Assembly (NCBI RefSeq): GCF_019635515.1
Contig: NZ_JAHBZI010000002.1
Location: forward strand, 351,664 to 415,663
Source: Sphingomonas sp.
Lineage (GTDB): Bacteria > Pseudomonadota > Alphaproteobacteria > Sphingomonadales > Sphingomonadaceae
Reading direction: 5' to 3'
Length of the DNA stretch: 64,000 nt
Shown here: positions 1 through 13,939 of the stretch, one piece after another
Layout: each line of letters starts with the position of its first letter
How positions within the stretch are numbered: the stretch's first letter is position 1
Notes under the pieces: generated by a model
Database searches by the model: none
What the model was told of the DNA's origin: nothing
The model's input: the letters and a program-made list of their open reading frames with translations, nothing else
Translations under genes and position numbers: made by a program

Positions 1-1116
1 GACCGTATCGGTGGCGAGATCGACGTCCGAGTCGGACACCCGGACGATGTTGTGACCGAATTCGGTAACGAGCAGCTCCGCCGTGTCCTGATCGATGGTC
101 TGCGTCATCGTGACGGGCATGCCCATCTTGAACAGCGTCTTGACCAGGTCGGCACCCTTCTCGGCCATGCGGTTGGCGAGTTCCTGTACGGTGATCGCCT
201 CGGGTACCTGCACGTCGCGAATCTGCTTGGCCTGGGGCTCGCGTGGGCCGCCCAGACGGCGATGTTCCTTCTCGCGGGCACGCTTCAGTGCCGCCAGCGA
301 ACGGGCGCGCGCGCCGTCATTGTCGCCGAGCGCACGATTGACGGTGAGCTTGCCCGATTGGCGGCGGTCGTCGCCGGGGCGGCCGGCGCCACGGCTCGGC
401 CGCGCGGGTGGCTCGGGGCGCTTGGGCACACCGGTGCCCGAAGGCAGCGGCCGCGCCGATTGCGGCTGTGATGCGGCCGGCGCTTCCTCGCGGTCCTGCA
501 CGGGCGCGGGCTTGGGCTGCGGCTTGGGGATTTCGGGACGCGCGACCGGCGTGAAACGGCGCGGCGCGGGCCGGTTCGGATCGAGCGCGATGCCGACCGG
601 CTCAGGAGCCGGTTCGGGCGCGGGCGCGGGCGCAGGGGCGGGTTCGGGCGCCGGAGCGGGTTCCGCAGCCTTGGCCTTCGCCTTGGCAGGGTTCGCCGCT
701 GCTTCGGCTTCGGCCTGCGCGCGCTCCTCGGCGCGGCGTGCTTCGGCCTCGATCGCTTCAGCGCGCTCACGTTCCTCGCGGCGGCGCGCTTCCTCAAGCG
801 CCTGCATGCGTTGCTCTTCGGCTTCGCGCAGCATACGGGTTTGGCGCTCCTGCGCGGTCTCGCCAGCGGCGGCGGAAGGACGCGGAGCAGGCGCGGGCGC
901 GGGAGCAGGCGCGGCAACGGGCTCGGGAGCCGGCGTCGCCTCTTCCGGAGGAGTGCCCTGCGGACCCAGCACACGGCGGCGCTTCACTTCCACGACCACG
1001 GTGTTCGAACGGCCATGGCTGAAGCTCTGCTTCACCTTGCCCGTCTCGACGGTGCGCTTGAGGCCCAGCGGCGCGCGCATGCCCAGTTTCGGCTTTTCGT
1101 TCTCGGTGTCGCTCAT
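1..1116 (-). CDS. infB: Translation initiation factor IF-2, N-terminal part (cut by window edge)
   Basis: IF-2 is the GTPase that brings initiator tRNA to the 30S subunit and promotes subunit joining. Only the first 372 codons are present; the GTPase domain lies beyond the left edge. The protein starts MSDTENEKPKLGMRAPLGLK. It then has a long Ala/Pro/Glu/Arg-rich charged linker (about residues 55-290) typical of alphaproteobacterial IF-2. Near residues 310-372 is a conserved IF2_N-like segment (VQELANRMAEKGADLVKTLF...MGMPVTM). The gene follows ylxR by 18 bp and is the last visible gene of the rimP-nusA-ylxR-infB operon. Assignment rests on the IF2_N segment, the linker and the classical gene order. 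Confidence 0.95.
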   Translation of the reverse strand, partial: MSDTENEKPKLGMRAPLGLKRTVETGKVKQSFSHGRSNTVVVEVKRRRVLGPQGTPPEEATPAPEPVAAPAPAPAPAPRPSAAAGETAQERQTRMLREAEEQRMQALEEARRREERERAEAIEAEARRAEERAQAEAEAAANPAKAKAKAAEPAPAPEPAPAPAPAPEPAPEPVGIALDPNRPAPRRFTPVARPEIPKPQPKPAPVQDREEAPAASQPQSARPLPSGTGVPKRPEPPARPSRGAGRPGDDRRQSGKLTVNRALGDNDGARARSLAALKRAREKEHRRLGGPREPQAKQIRDVQVPEAITVQELANRMAEKGADLVKTLFKMGMPVTMTQTIDQDTAELLVTEFGHNIVRVSDSDVDLATDTV

Positions 1117-1134
1117 GCGGCTGCCTAAAGTCCT

Positions 1135-1852
1135 TCAGTCTGTCTTGTCGTCGTCGTGCGACGCTTCCAACGGAAGCGCCGATGCGCCCTGCGAGACGTT
1201 TTCGCAAGGCACGGGCAAGGGATCGGGTCCGATAAAGTGCAGCCAGCGGTCGAGCGCTTCGCTCGCCCGCTTCGCTGCGCGCGGGTCGGTAAGGCCTGCA
1301 TGTACCACGTTTTCGCGGCCCAGTGCCATTGACAATATGGTGCGCGGCAGGGGCAATGTAACCCCTTTGAGCCCGCTTCCTTCGCGATCGCTGCCAACGC
1401 GCCAGGCTTGCGCGAGCTTGGCCATGCCATCGGCACCGGCGTCGCTGGCGTGGAGCAGCAGGTACAGCTTGCCCGACCGGGCCGCCTTGTCGAGCTTCTC
1501 GCCGCCGGTGACGACGAAGCCGGCCTTGGCCTCCAGCCCGAGCCGATCGAGAAAAGCGCGCTGCAGTTGCGCCGCGATCCGCTCGCCGAGATCGTCGGGA
1601 ATGATGAGCTTCTGCGTCTTGAACGCGCGCGCCAGCGCACCGTGCAATTTCTTGTCCGATTTCGCCAGCTCGGCCTTGGTCACGCCGATCCACGCTCCGC
1701 GGCCCGGCGCCTTGGCGCGGACATCGGGGAGCACGTCGCCGTCCGGCGAGACCGCGAGGCGCACGAGATGGTCGCGCGCCTGCTTGTCACCGGAGAGTAT
1801 GCACTTCCGGATCGGGCCTTCGATGGCGTCGGCGGGGGTTAGCCCAGGCGTA

Positions 1853-1869
<17 letters not shown>
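1135..1869 (-). CDS. YlxR/DUF448 RNA-binding protein with C-terminal L7Ae-like domain
   Basis: Conserved protein of the nusA-infB operon, about 244 residues. The N-terminal part (about residues 20-90) has the DUF448/YlxR pattern R-K-C-I-L-S-G followed by GRGAWI; this fold is thought to bind RNA. The C-terminal half (about 110-200) resembles the ribosomal L7Ae-like domain often fused in alphaproteobacteria (GLEAKAGFVVTG, KLYLLLHASDAG). I chose the TTG at 1869 because GGAGGA lies 5 bases upstream. That start overlaps the end of nusA by 17 bp. An in-frame ATG at 1911 has no such site and lies deeper inside nusA. The exact role is unknown. Confidence 0.85.
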
Positions 1870-3477
<1,608 letters not shown>

Positions 3478-3478
<1 letters not shown>

Positions 3479-4035
3479 CAGTATTCTTCCTCTGCTTCGA
3501 TTTCGTCGAATTCTTCTGCGCCTTCGCTCGAAAGCGGCGCGGTTGCGTCGATCAGGCGGTCGGTCATCAGCAGCTTGGCGTCCGCGACCTGCGCCCAAAG
3601 AATGGAAACTTCTCGGTGCTTGCGCACATCGATGGTGATCGTCTCGCCTTCAATGCCGACCAGATCCCCGGTCAATTGCTTGCGATTGTCGGCGGTCGGC
3701 TCGGTCAGGTTGATCCGTGCCTCGTGCCCGGCCCAATCGGCAAAGTCCTGAAGTCGGGTCAGCGGGCGGTCGATCCCCGGCGAGCTGACTTCGAGGCGAT
3801 AGGCGTGATCGATCGGATCCTTGCCCTCGGCCTCAAGCCGGTCGAGCACATCCGAGATGCGGCGCGACAGATCGGCGCAATCGTCGATCGTCAGCTGGCG
3901 CGTATCGGGGCGCTCGGCCATCACCTGCAGCGTCGGATCGCTGACCCCGCCGAACATCTTGACGCGCACCAGGTCGAGCCCGAGCGCCTTGGCTTCGGGT
4001 TCGATCAGGCTGGTCAGTGCGGCGATGTCCGCCAA
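3478..4035 (-). CDS. rimP: Ribosome maturation factor RimP
   Basis: RimP assists maturation of the 30S subunit. The product is 185 residues with the two-domain RimP pattern: an N-terminal alpha/beta domain (EPEAKALGLDLVRVKMFGG, DDCADLSRRISDVLD, LEVSSPGIDRPL) and a C-terminal Sm-like domain, ending in an acidic tail. I chose the TTG at 4035 because GGAG lies 8 bases upstream and the product then begins at the usual point for the family. An in-frame ATG at 4140 would add 35 residues but lies downstream of only part of the putative promoter, so it is unlikely. First gene of the rimP-nusA-ylxR-infB operon. Confidence 0.93.
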
Positions 4036-4127
4036 GTGCGTGCTCCGGCAATCAGATGTGCGCCTTCTGCGACCGCACCCGGTGGGCGCGGCCTCAACAT
4101 GTTTGACGATGTCGAGAAAGCACGGGC

Positions 4128-4156
4128 GATATACGCGCATGCTCGGCCGGGAGCAA
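4128..4156 (-). promoter_or_regulatory. Candidate sigma-70 promoter of the rimP-nusA operon
   Basis: On the minus strand a TTGCTC box (4156-4151) is separated by exactly 17 bases from TATATC (4133-4128). Transcription would start near 4120, giving a leader of about 85 bases before the rimP TTG codon. The boxes match the general bacterial consensus only in part. Confidence 0.45.
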
Positions 4157-4163
4157 GGGCCTG

Positions 4164-6035
4164 TCAGCTCGGATTGTAGCGATCGAGAAACTGGCCGACG
4201 CGCCGCAGGAAATCGGCGCTGTTTGCCGGATCGTCCATATTATGCCCCTCGCCGGGATAGACCGCATATTCGTGGGTCCGTCCCAGCCGCGACAGCGCCT
4301 GATGCAGCATCACCGATTGCTCGGGCGGGACAATATCGTCCTCCGATCCATGCGCGATCAGCATCGGCGTGACAATGCGATCGGCGTAGCTGAGTGGCGA
4401 CAGCGACTCGAGCGACGGCGCCGAACCCTGGATGCGCCGCCGCCACGCGCGGAAATCGACCGCAGCGAAGGTCTGACGGTCGTAATCGAGCTGGGCGCGA
4501 ACGTCGGAGATGCCGGCGAAGCTGATCGCGCAGCGATATTTGTCGGGATCGCGCGCCGCTGCCCACATCGCCGCGTAACCGCCATAGGAGGCGCCCATCA
4601 CGCAGACGCGGCGCGCGTCGATCGTTCCTGCCTTGGCCAGCCAGGCGACGCCGTCGTCCATATCGTCCTGCATGCCGCGGCCCCATTCGCCATCGCCCTT
4701 CGCCATATAGGCGATGCCGTAACCGACCGAACCGCGGAAATTGGGCTGGAACACCGCATAGCCCTTGGCCGCGAGATACTGGACCCAGGGATCGTACCCC
4801 CAATCGTCGCGCGCGAACGGACCGCCATGCGGTATCACCACCAGCGGCAGCCCGGCGCTGCCGCGTCCGGCGGGAAGCGTCAGGAAGCCATGCAGCGTCA
4901 TCCCGTCGCGGGCGCGGTAGGAGACCGCGCGCATCTCGGTGGCGGGGCGGGCGGTAAGCTCAGGATTGACCGCGCCGAACAGGGCAGCGCGGCCGCCGGA
5001 ATAGACATAATAGATGCCACGGTCCGATGCCGAACTGCTCAGCACCAGCAGGCGCTGCTTGTCGTCGCTGGCGGAGACCACGCGGTTGACCCGCCCAGGC
5101 AGCGCCGCATCGATCGCCTCTTGCTCGCCAGCGGCGGCGGCATCGAACCACAGGGTCTCGTCACGGTCGCCGCTGAAGCGCACGCCGAGCAATCGGCCGT
5201 CGGGCCCGGTCTCGAAACCGTCGAGATCGACCTGGTCATTTTCGTAGATCAGCCGGCCCAGCTTTCCGCGGCGGAAGTCATAGGCATAGAGCCCGGTACG
5301 TCCGCTGGGTGCCTCGGCCATCGCATAGCCAGTGTCGCTGCCGCGCACCGCCGCCAGCTGTTCGACCGCGTCGCCGTCCGATGCGCGGCTGAAGCGGTCA
5401 CCTTCCTGCCGCCGATAGAGCATCCAGGCGCGTTGGCCCTTTGCGGCGATGCCGGCGCGGATGACGCCGTCGGCATCGACCATCCAGTCGCGGACATGCG
5501 GCTGCGGCGCAACCGCGAGCGCCGCGGCGCCGGTGCGCAAGTCGATGCGGTAGACCGAAGGCGGGGTGCGCTCATCGGCCTGCGACTTGAGCAGCATGAA
5601 GGTGCCGGCGCGGTCGATATGGAGGATCGCGTCATTGGCGCCGGCCGGGCGGGGGGCGCCGAGTTGTCGGAGCGCGCCGCTGGTCAGATCGACCGCGACC
5701 AACCGCGATGTTGGTGCCGAACCCTGAAGGAGCAGGCTGACCAGCAAGCTATGGCCATCGATCCAGCGATACCATTGCAACTGCTCGGTGCGCGGGAGCG
5801 CGACCGGCTGTGGATCGGCCATGCCCTTGTCGGCCTGAAATACCGCGAGGCGAGCCTCGCCGCCGACCATGGCGCGCGCCGCGATGCGGCCACCGTCAGG
5901 AGACAGCAATGGCTCCGAAAGCACCGGCTCGGAGAAATAAAGTGCAGGATCCACGGTCACGGGATCAGCCGAGGCGGCAGTCGCAAACGCAAATACGCAG
6001 GCGCACGCGGCGCAGCGCAGAATCGACCAGAACAT
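4164..6035 (-). CDS. Secreted S9 family prolyl-oligopeptidase-like peptidase
   Basis: Serine peptidase of 623 residues in the S9 (dipeptidyl/acylaminoacyl peptidase-like) family. It has a cleavable signal peptide (FAFATAASADPV, about residues 1-23), a beta-propeller-like middle region and a C-terminal alpha/beta-hydrolase domain (about 380-623). The catalytic serine is in GASYGG, the aspartate in AHGSEDDIVPP and the histidine in YPGEGHNMDD, so the triad is complete. Likely periplasmic and active on short peptides. It is a lone gene, divergent from the sugar dehydrogenase, and its stop lies 128 bp upstream of the rimP start. Substrate cannot be read from the sequence. Confidence 0.92.
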   Translation of the reverse strand: MFWSILRCAACACVFAFATAASADPVTVDPALYFSEPVLSEPLLSPDGGRIAARAMVGGEARLAVFQADKGMADPQPVALPRTEQLQWYRWIDGHSLLVSLLLQGSAPTSRLVAVDLTSGALRQLGAPRPAGANDAILHIDRAGTFMLLKSQADERTPPSVYRIDLRTGAAALAVAPQPHVRDWMVDADGVIRAGIAAKGQRAWMLYRRQEGDRFSRASDGDAVEQLAAVRGSDTGYAMAEAPSGRTGLYAYDFRRGKLGRLIYENDQVDLDGFETGPDGRLLGVRFSGDRDETLWFDAAAAGEQEAIDAALPGRVNRVVSASDDKQRLLVLSSSASDRGIYYVYSGGRAALFGAVNPELTARPATEMRAVSYRARDGMTLHGFLTLPAGRGSAGLPLVVIPHGGPFARDDWGYDPWVQYLAAKGYAVFQPNFRGSVGYGIAYMAKGDGEWGRGMQDDMDDGVAWLAKAGTIDARRVCVMGASYGGYAAMWAAARDPDKYRCAISFAGISDVRAQLDYDRQTFAAVDFRAWRRRIQGSAPSLESLSPLSYADRIVTPMLIAHGSEDDIVPPEQSVMLHQALSRLGRTHEYAVYPGEGHNMDDPANSADFLRRVGQFLDRYNPS

Positions 6036-6218
6036 CGCTTGCCCCCAAGCCCGGTATGCGAGGCAGGATGTCTCGACTTGGAAAGTTGCGCAATAGCGGA
6101 AATGTACGCAATTTCGTTACGTTAGCGAGATTATTGCGTGTGTGCACCGGCAAATGACGGGAGCGTAGCGATGCGCTAGAGCGTTGCGCATCCGAAACCC
6201 GATCGGAGTGCCCTGAAT

Positions 6219-7433
6219 ATGCCCCATGCCCGGATATTCCTTCCTGCGTTCGCCCTGCTCGCGGCGTGCAATCCACAATCCTCCGCAGTCGCGCAGGATG
6301 CTGCGGACAGGCCGTTCACGCTGACCGAGGTCGCCAGTTTCGACACGCCCTGGGCGATGACCTTTCTCCCAGACGGGCGGATGCTGGTGACACAAAAGGC
6401 CGGGCAGATCGTGCTGGTTTCCGCCGATGGCAAGACGCGCAGCAAAGTGGCGGATGTCGAAGTCGCGTTCCAGGGGCAGGGTGGCCTGCTAGACGTCGCG
6501 CTCGATCCGCAATTCGCCGCCAACAAGCGTGTCTGGTACAGCTATGCCGAGCCGCGCTCGGGCGGCTCCAGCCTGGCGCTGGCGCACGGCATATTGCGCG
6601 ACGGCGCCACCCCGGTGCTGGCCAACCCCCAGATTGTCTGGCGCGCGGGATCGGACGGCAAGGGGGGGCAGTTCGGCGCGATCATCGCCTTTGCGCCCGA
6701 TGGTCAGTCGCTGTTCCTGAGTTTGGGCGAGCGCCAGCGCTTCACCCCTGCGCAGGATCCCGATCAGGCGCTCGGCAAGATCATCCATCTGACGCTCGAC
6801 GGTCAGCCGGCACCCGACAATCCCTGGGCGGGCAAGACCGGAGCGGCCAGCGTCAAGGTCACCGATCCGCCCAAGAATACCGAGATCGCCAAGACCGCGA
6901 CCGCGCGCACCCTGGCGGTCGATGGGACTAATATGGTTCCGGCTGAGATCTGGAGCCTCGGTCATCGCAATCCCTATGGCCTGACCTTCGACGACAAGGG
7001 TCGGCTCTGGGAAAGCGAGATGGGGCCGAAGGGCGGCGACGAGATCAACCTGATCCAGCGCGGCAGGAATTACGGTTGGCCCAATGTCTCGAACGGCGAC
7101 AATTACGATGGCACGCCGATCCCCGATCACGCGGCCGGTGATAGCTATGAGCCGCCCAAGATCTTCTGGAATCCGTCGATCTCGCCAGGAGGCTTGCTCT
7201 TCTACAACGGCGACAAATTCCCGGCCTGGAAGGGCTCGCTGCTGCAGGGGGCTTTGTCGGGCCAGGCGCTGATCCGCATCAAGATCGACGGCGACAAGGC
7301 CAGCAAGGCCGAACAATGGAATCTCGGCATGCGCGTCCGCGATGTGGCGCAAGGCCCCGACGGCAGTGTCTGGCTGCTCGAAGATGGCGAAAAGGGTGCG
7401 GGCGGCCGATTGTTCAGGCTCAGCCCGCGCTGA
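6219..7433 (+). CDS. PQQ-dependent sugar dehydrogenase-like lipoprotein (GSDH/Asd family)
   Basis: Predicted soluble aldose-sugar dehydrogenase of the six-bladed beta-propeller GSDH family, 404 residues. The N-terminus has a signal peptide and lipobox (ALLAAC), so the mature protein should be lipid-anchored. Family motifs are visible: TPWAMTFLPDGRMLVTQKAG, GGLLDVALDPQF, LGHRNPYGL and the block GPKGGDEINLI. Members oxidise aldoses at C1 using PQQ. No PQQ biosynthesis genes are in the window, so cofactor supply and physiological substrate are unknown. The gene ends 38 bp before truB. Confidence 0.9.
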   Translation: MPHARIFLPAFALLAACNPQSSAVAQDAADRPFTLTEVASFDTPWAMTFLPDGRMLVTQKAGQIVLVSADGKTRSKVADVEVAFQGQGGLLDVALDPQFAANKRVWYSYAEPRSGGSSLALAHGILRDGATPVLANPQIVWRAGSDGKGGQFGAIIAFAPDGQSLFLSLGERQRFTPAQDPDQALGKIIHLTLDGQPAPDNPWAGKTGAASVKVTDPPKNTEIAKTATARTLAVDGTNMVPAEIWSLGHRNPYGLTFDDKGRLWESEMGPKGGDEINLIQRGRNYGWPNVSNGDNYDGTPIPDHAAGDSYEPPKIFWNPSISPGGLLFYNGDKFPAWKGSLLQGALSGQALIRIKIDGDKASKAEQWNLGMRVRDVAQGPDGSVWLLEDGEKGAGGRLFRLSPR

Positions 7434-7471
7434 GGCTGGCCGCGCCGCCGCGCCTCGGCTAGGGCGCGGGC

Positions 7472-8389
7472 GTGCATGGCTGGATCATCCTCGACAAGCC
7501 CCTGGGGCTCGGCTCGACGCAGGGCGTGAGCGCGGTCAAGCGCGCGCTGCGCGAGGGTGGCTATGGCAAGTACAAGGTCGGCCATGGCGGTACCCTCGAT
7601 CCACTGGCGACCGGCGTGCTGCCGATCGCGGTGGGCGAGGCGACCAAGCTGGCGGGGCGGATGCTCGACAGCGACAAGGTGTACGAGTTCACGATCACCT
7701 TCGGCGCGGAAACTGACACGCTCGACGCCGAGGGCAAGGTGGTTCGCGAGGCTCTGTTGCCAAGCCGAGGCCACGTCTGGGACGCCATCCGACATTTCAC
7801 CGGGCCCATCACCCAGGTGCCGCCGGCCTATTCCGCTCTCAAGGTTGACGGCCAACGCGCATATGATCTGGCGCGCGCGGGTGAGGTCCCTACGCTCGCC
7901 ACCCGCGATGTGGTGATCCATAATCTCCAATCGACCAATCGGCTGATCAACGGGATCGGCAAGACTGGGACGGACATGAGCGAAGTGCTGACCCATGCGG
8001 ATCTGCGCGCCCATGTGTCGAAAGGTACCTATATCCGCAGCTTGGCGCGCGACATCGCGAACCATGCTGGCAGCGCCGGCTATGTCACCACGCTGCGCCG
8101 GATCAAGGCCGGTCCGTTCGACACGCTCTCCGCGATTTCGCTGGACAAACTGGCCGAACTGGCTAAGGCGCGCACGCTTGAACAACACCTCCTGCCATTG
8201 AGGGCGGGGCTGGACGACATCCCGGCTCTATCTCTCACCCCCGACCAGGCAGGGCTGCTCCGACAGGGGCGGGTTCTGGCCGGGACGCACGCAGATGGCC
8301 AATATTTCGCGCTGCTCGGGGAAGTGCCCGTAGCGCTGGTGGAGGCTCAATCCGGGGAAATCCGGGTCGTCCGCGGGTTCAATCTGTAG
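7472..8389 (+). CDS. truB: tRNA pseudouridine(55) synthase TruB
   Basis: TruB forms the pseudouridine at position 55 in the T-loop of tRNAs. The 305-residue product begins at a GTG and shows the family signature [13 protein letters not shown], in which Asp43 is the catalytic aspartate, plus [20 protein letters not shown] and [13 protein letters not shown]. Between VVIHNLQ and [10 protein letters not shown] (about residues 154-174) there are roughly 12-15 more residues than in the E. coli enzyme. The gene precedes rpsO by 20 bp, the usual truB-rpsO-pnp order. Confidence 0.96.
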   Translation: MHGWIILDKPLGLGSTQGVSAVKRALREGGYGKYKVGHGGTLDPLATGVLPIAVGEATKLAGRMLDSDKVYEFTITFGAETDTLDAEGKVVREALLPSRGHVWDAIRHFTGPITQVPPAYSALKVDGQRAYDLARAGEVPTLATRDVVIHNLQSTNRLINGIGKTGTDMSEVLTHADLRAHVSKGTYIRSLARDIANHAGSAGYVTTLRRIKAGPFDTLSAISLDKLAELAKARTLEQHLLPLRAGLDDIPALSLTPDQAGLLRQGRVLAGTHADGQYFALLGEVPVALVEAQSGEIRVVRGFNL

Positions 8390-8409
8390 AAGATGCCGAA
8401 GGAAAAGAC

Positions 8410-8679
8410 ATGACGATCACTGCGGAGCGCAAGAACGCGCTCGTCAAGGAACATGCCCGCGCCGAAGGCGACACCGGCAGCCCGGAAGTCCAGATTGCGA
8501 TCCTCACCGAGCGCATCGTCAACCTGACCGAGCACTTCAAGGGGCACGCCAAGGACAATCATTCGCGCCGCGGTCTTCTGATGATGGTCAACAAGCGCCG
8601 TTCGCTGCTCGACTATCTGAAGAAGAAGGACGCAACCCGCTACACCGACCTGATCGGCAAGCTGGGTCTCCGCAAGTGA
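8410..8679 (+). CDS. rpsO: 30S ribosomal protein S15
   Basis: Small-subunit ribosomal protein that binds 16S rRNA in the central domain. The 89-residue product is full length and has the S15 core ([40 protein letters not shown]). It lies between truB and pnp, as in many proteobacteria. A UUCG-loop terminator hairpin follows 10 bp after the stop codon. Confidence 0.98.
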   Translation: MTITAERKNALVKEHARAEGDTGSPEVQIAILTERIVNLTEHFKGHAKDNHSRRGLLMMVNKRRSLLDYLKKKDATRYTDLIGKLGLRK

Positions 8680-8689
8680 CGCAATCGTT

Positions 8690-8712
8690 CGGCCCGCTTC
8701 GGCGGGCCGTTT
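8690..8712 (+). terminator. rpsO terminator hairpin
   Basis: A perfect 8-bp stem (CGGCCCGC with GCGGGCCG) closed by a UUCG tetraloop is followed by TTT. Readthrough into pnp, as is common for rpsO-pnp, is possible because the T run is short. Confidence 0.8.
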
Positions 8713-8721
8713 ACGTATTGC

Positions 8722-8797
8722 GTCATCCCCGCGAAAGCGGGGATCCAGGGTCTCGGGCGTAACGCCATTGGCCCTAGGCTCCTGCTTCCGCAGGAGC
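8722..8797. repeat. Two-hairpin intergenic repeat, copy 1
   Basis: Two opposed hairpins. The first is ATCCCCGC-GAAA-GCGGGGAT (8725-8744), and the second is GCTCCTGC-TTCC-GCAGGAGC (8778-8797). Between them is a core starting CCAGGGTCTCGGGCG. The same layout recurs at 41883, 54019 and 58809. It lies between rpsO and pnp, downstream of the rpsO terminator. Confidence 0.85.
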
Positions 8798-8892
8798 ACA
8801 CAAGGGAAGGCAATCAGGCCATCCCCTGAGCCAAGAACGGCTCAATCAATAGGCCCCCCGCGTGATCGGCACCGGGGAGTGAAGGAAACCAA

Positions 8893-11229
<2,337 letters not shown>

Positions 11230-11254
11230 GGTCGGGCGAGCCTGAAATGAATGA

Positions 11255-11288
11255 GGGGTCCGGCGGCAACGCCGGGCCCCTTTTCTTT
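11255..11288 (+). terminator. pnp terminator
   Basis: An 11-bp stem (GGGGTCCGGCG with CGCCGGGCCCC, one G-T pair) with a GCAA loop is followed by TTTTCTTT. Classic intrinsic terminator. Confidence 0.92.
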
Positions 11289-11312
11289 GGCAAAGCGCCT
11301 GTCCGGACTATC

Positions 11313-11326
11313 GTAACAATGGTTAC
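11313..11326. promoter_or_regulatory. Palindrome upstream of L-serine dehydratase (possible operator)
   Basis: GTAAC-AATG-GTTAC is a perfect 5-bp inverted repeat 54 bp before the sdaA start codon. It is short, so chance is possible, and no adjacent regulator gene suggests which protein would bind. Confidence 0.25.
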
Positions 11327-11379
11327 CAGCGTACCGGTCGCATCCTATGCGGGCCGCCGCCGGGCGGGCGGGAGAGGTT

Positions 11380-12747
<1,368 letters not shown>

Positions 12748-12760
12748 GGGAGAGATAGGG

Positions 12761-13864
12761 ATGCGCGGGAAGCGAATCGATCGGCGCGGATTGCTGGCCG
12801 GAGCGGGCGCGATGCTGGTGGCCGGGCAGGCTATGGCCCGGCCCGCGCGCAAGCTCTGGATCGACGGCATGAGCTTCCTGCCCGAGGATATGGACGAGAT
12901 CCGCGCGTCCGGGCTCGACGCGATGATCTGCGACGTCTCGGCGATCCAGACAGTCAAGGCGGCGGACGGTTCGCCCAAATATCTGCGCGGGTTCGAGGCC
13001 AATGATCCGGCGATCGACGCCGCCGTCGCGCGGCTGGCGGCGAGCCAGACCGCCTATCTCGCATTGAGGGGTAGCGATATCGGCAGGAAGCCGGGCTGCG
13101 CGGCCTTCCTGCAGATGCAGTCGACCGAGATGATGGGCGACGATCCCGGCCGCCTCGCCTATTTCCATGGCAAGGGCCTGCGGATCGTCCAGTTCACGCA
13201 TCACAATGATACGCCCTATGCCGGCGGCGCGATCGAGCCGGTGCAGCACGGGCTAACCCCGCTGGGGATTGCGGGTCTTGCCGAGATGAACCGGCTGCGG
13301 CTTGTGCCCGATGTCTCGCACGGCGCCGAGGCAACGATGCTCGATGCGGCGCGGCTCAGCAAAACCCCGATCATCCTGTCGCACGGCGCCGCCAGGGCGC
13401 TGGTCGATCATCCCCGCTGCGCCTCCGACGCGGTGATCCGCGCCATCGCCGCCAAGGGCGGGATGATGGGGCTGTTCATGATGAGCTTCTGGCTGACCCG
13501 CGACCGGGTGCCGACGCCTGACCACTATGTCGCCCAGCTCCGCCACATCATCAGGATCGGCGGAATCGACGCGGTCGGCATCTCCAACGATTTCCCGATG
13601 ACTGGCGAGGCCAATCTGGTGAAGCTCGGCAATAACAACGCCGAAGGGGTGAAGGGCTATCTCGACTGGTGGCATGCGATGGACAAGCGCGGTGTGCCGG
13701 GTTTCGCCTGGGTGCCCGAACATGTCGTCATCCCCGAATTCAACAATATCCACCGCATGGAGCGTATCGCCGCCACGCTCGAGCGAGCGCGTTTCAAGGG
13801 ACGTGAGATCGACAAGGTCATGGGCGGCAACTGGCGCCGCGTGCTCACCGAGGTGCTGGGATAG
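12761..13864 (+). CDS. M19 (membrane dipeptidase) family protein with incomplete metal site
   Basis: Protein of 367 residues with an N-terminal twin-arginine-like signal (RRGLLAGAGAMLVAGQAMA). The rest fits the M19 renal dipeptidase TIM-barrel: VQFTHHNDTPYAGG, LVPDVSHG (His187), IILSHGAARAL (His208) and GISNDF (Asp277), which match conserved ligand or substrate positions. The first metal motif of active members, H-x-D, is here GMS (residues 36-38), and I do not find the bridging glutamate, with QMQST around 118-122 instead. It may be inactive as a dipeptidase or have a different metal state. It follows sdaA closely. Confidence 0.8.
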   Translation: MRGKRIDRRGLLAGAGAMLVAGQAMARPARKLWIDGMSFLPEDMDEIRASGLDAMICDVSAIQTVKAADGSPKYLRGFEANDPAIDAAVARLAASQTAYLALRGSDIGRKPGCAAFLQMQSTEMMGDDPGRLAYFHGKGLRIVQFTHHNDTPYAGGAIEPVQHGLTPLGIAGLAEMNRLRLVPDVSHGAEATMLDAARLSKTPIILSHGAARALVDHPRCASDAVIRAIAAKGGMMGLFMMSFWLTRDRVPTPDHYVAQLRHIIRIGGIDAVGISNDFPMTGEANLVKLGNNNAEGVKGYLDWWHAMDKRGVPGFAWVPEHVVIPEFNNIHRMERIAATLERARFKGREIDKVMGGNWRRVLTEVLG

Positions 13865-13885
13865 TCTGTGAGGTAGAGTGGGGGA

Positions 13886-13939
13886 CTTCTGTTGCCCGGT
13901 GTCCCCCGTACCGCTGGAATCCGCTTCTGTTGCCCGGTG
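13886..13939. repeat. Direct repeat CTTCTGTTGCCCGGTG (two copies, 38 bp apart)
   Basis: Identical 16-mers at 13886-13901 and 13924-13939. The right copy adjoins the 3' end of the tmRNA coding piece. The left copy is the loop of a 7-bp hairpin (GGGGGAC at 13880-13886 with GTCCCCC at 13901-13907). There is no T run on either strand, so a simple intrinsic terminator is not evident. Confidence 0.85.

Noticed and set aside
4242..6125. A long plus-strand open frame opposite the S9 peptidase
   Set aside because: The minus-strand product has a signal peptide and intact catalytic triad. The antisense product has no recognisable motif.
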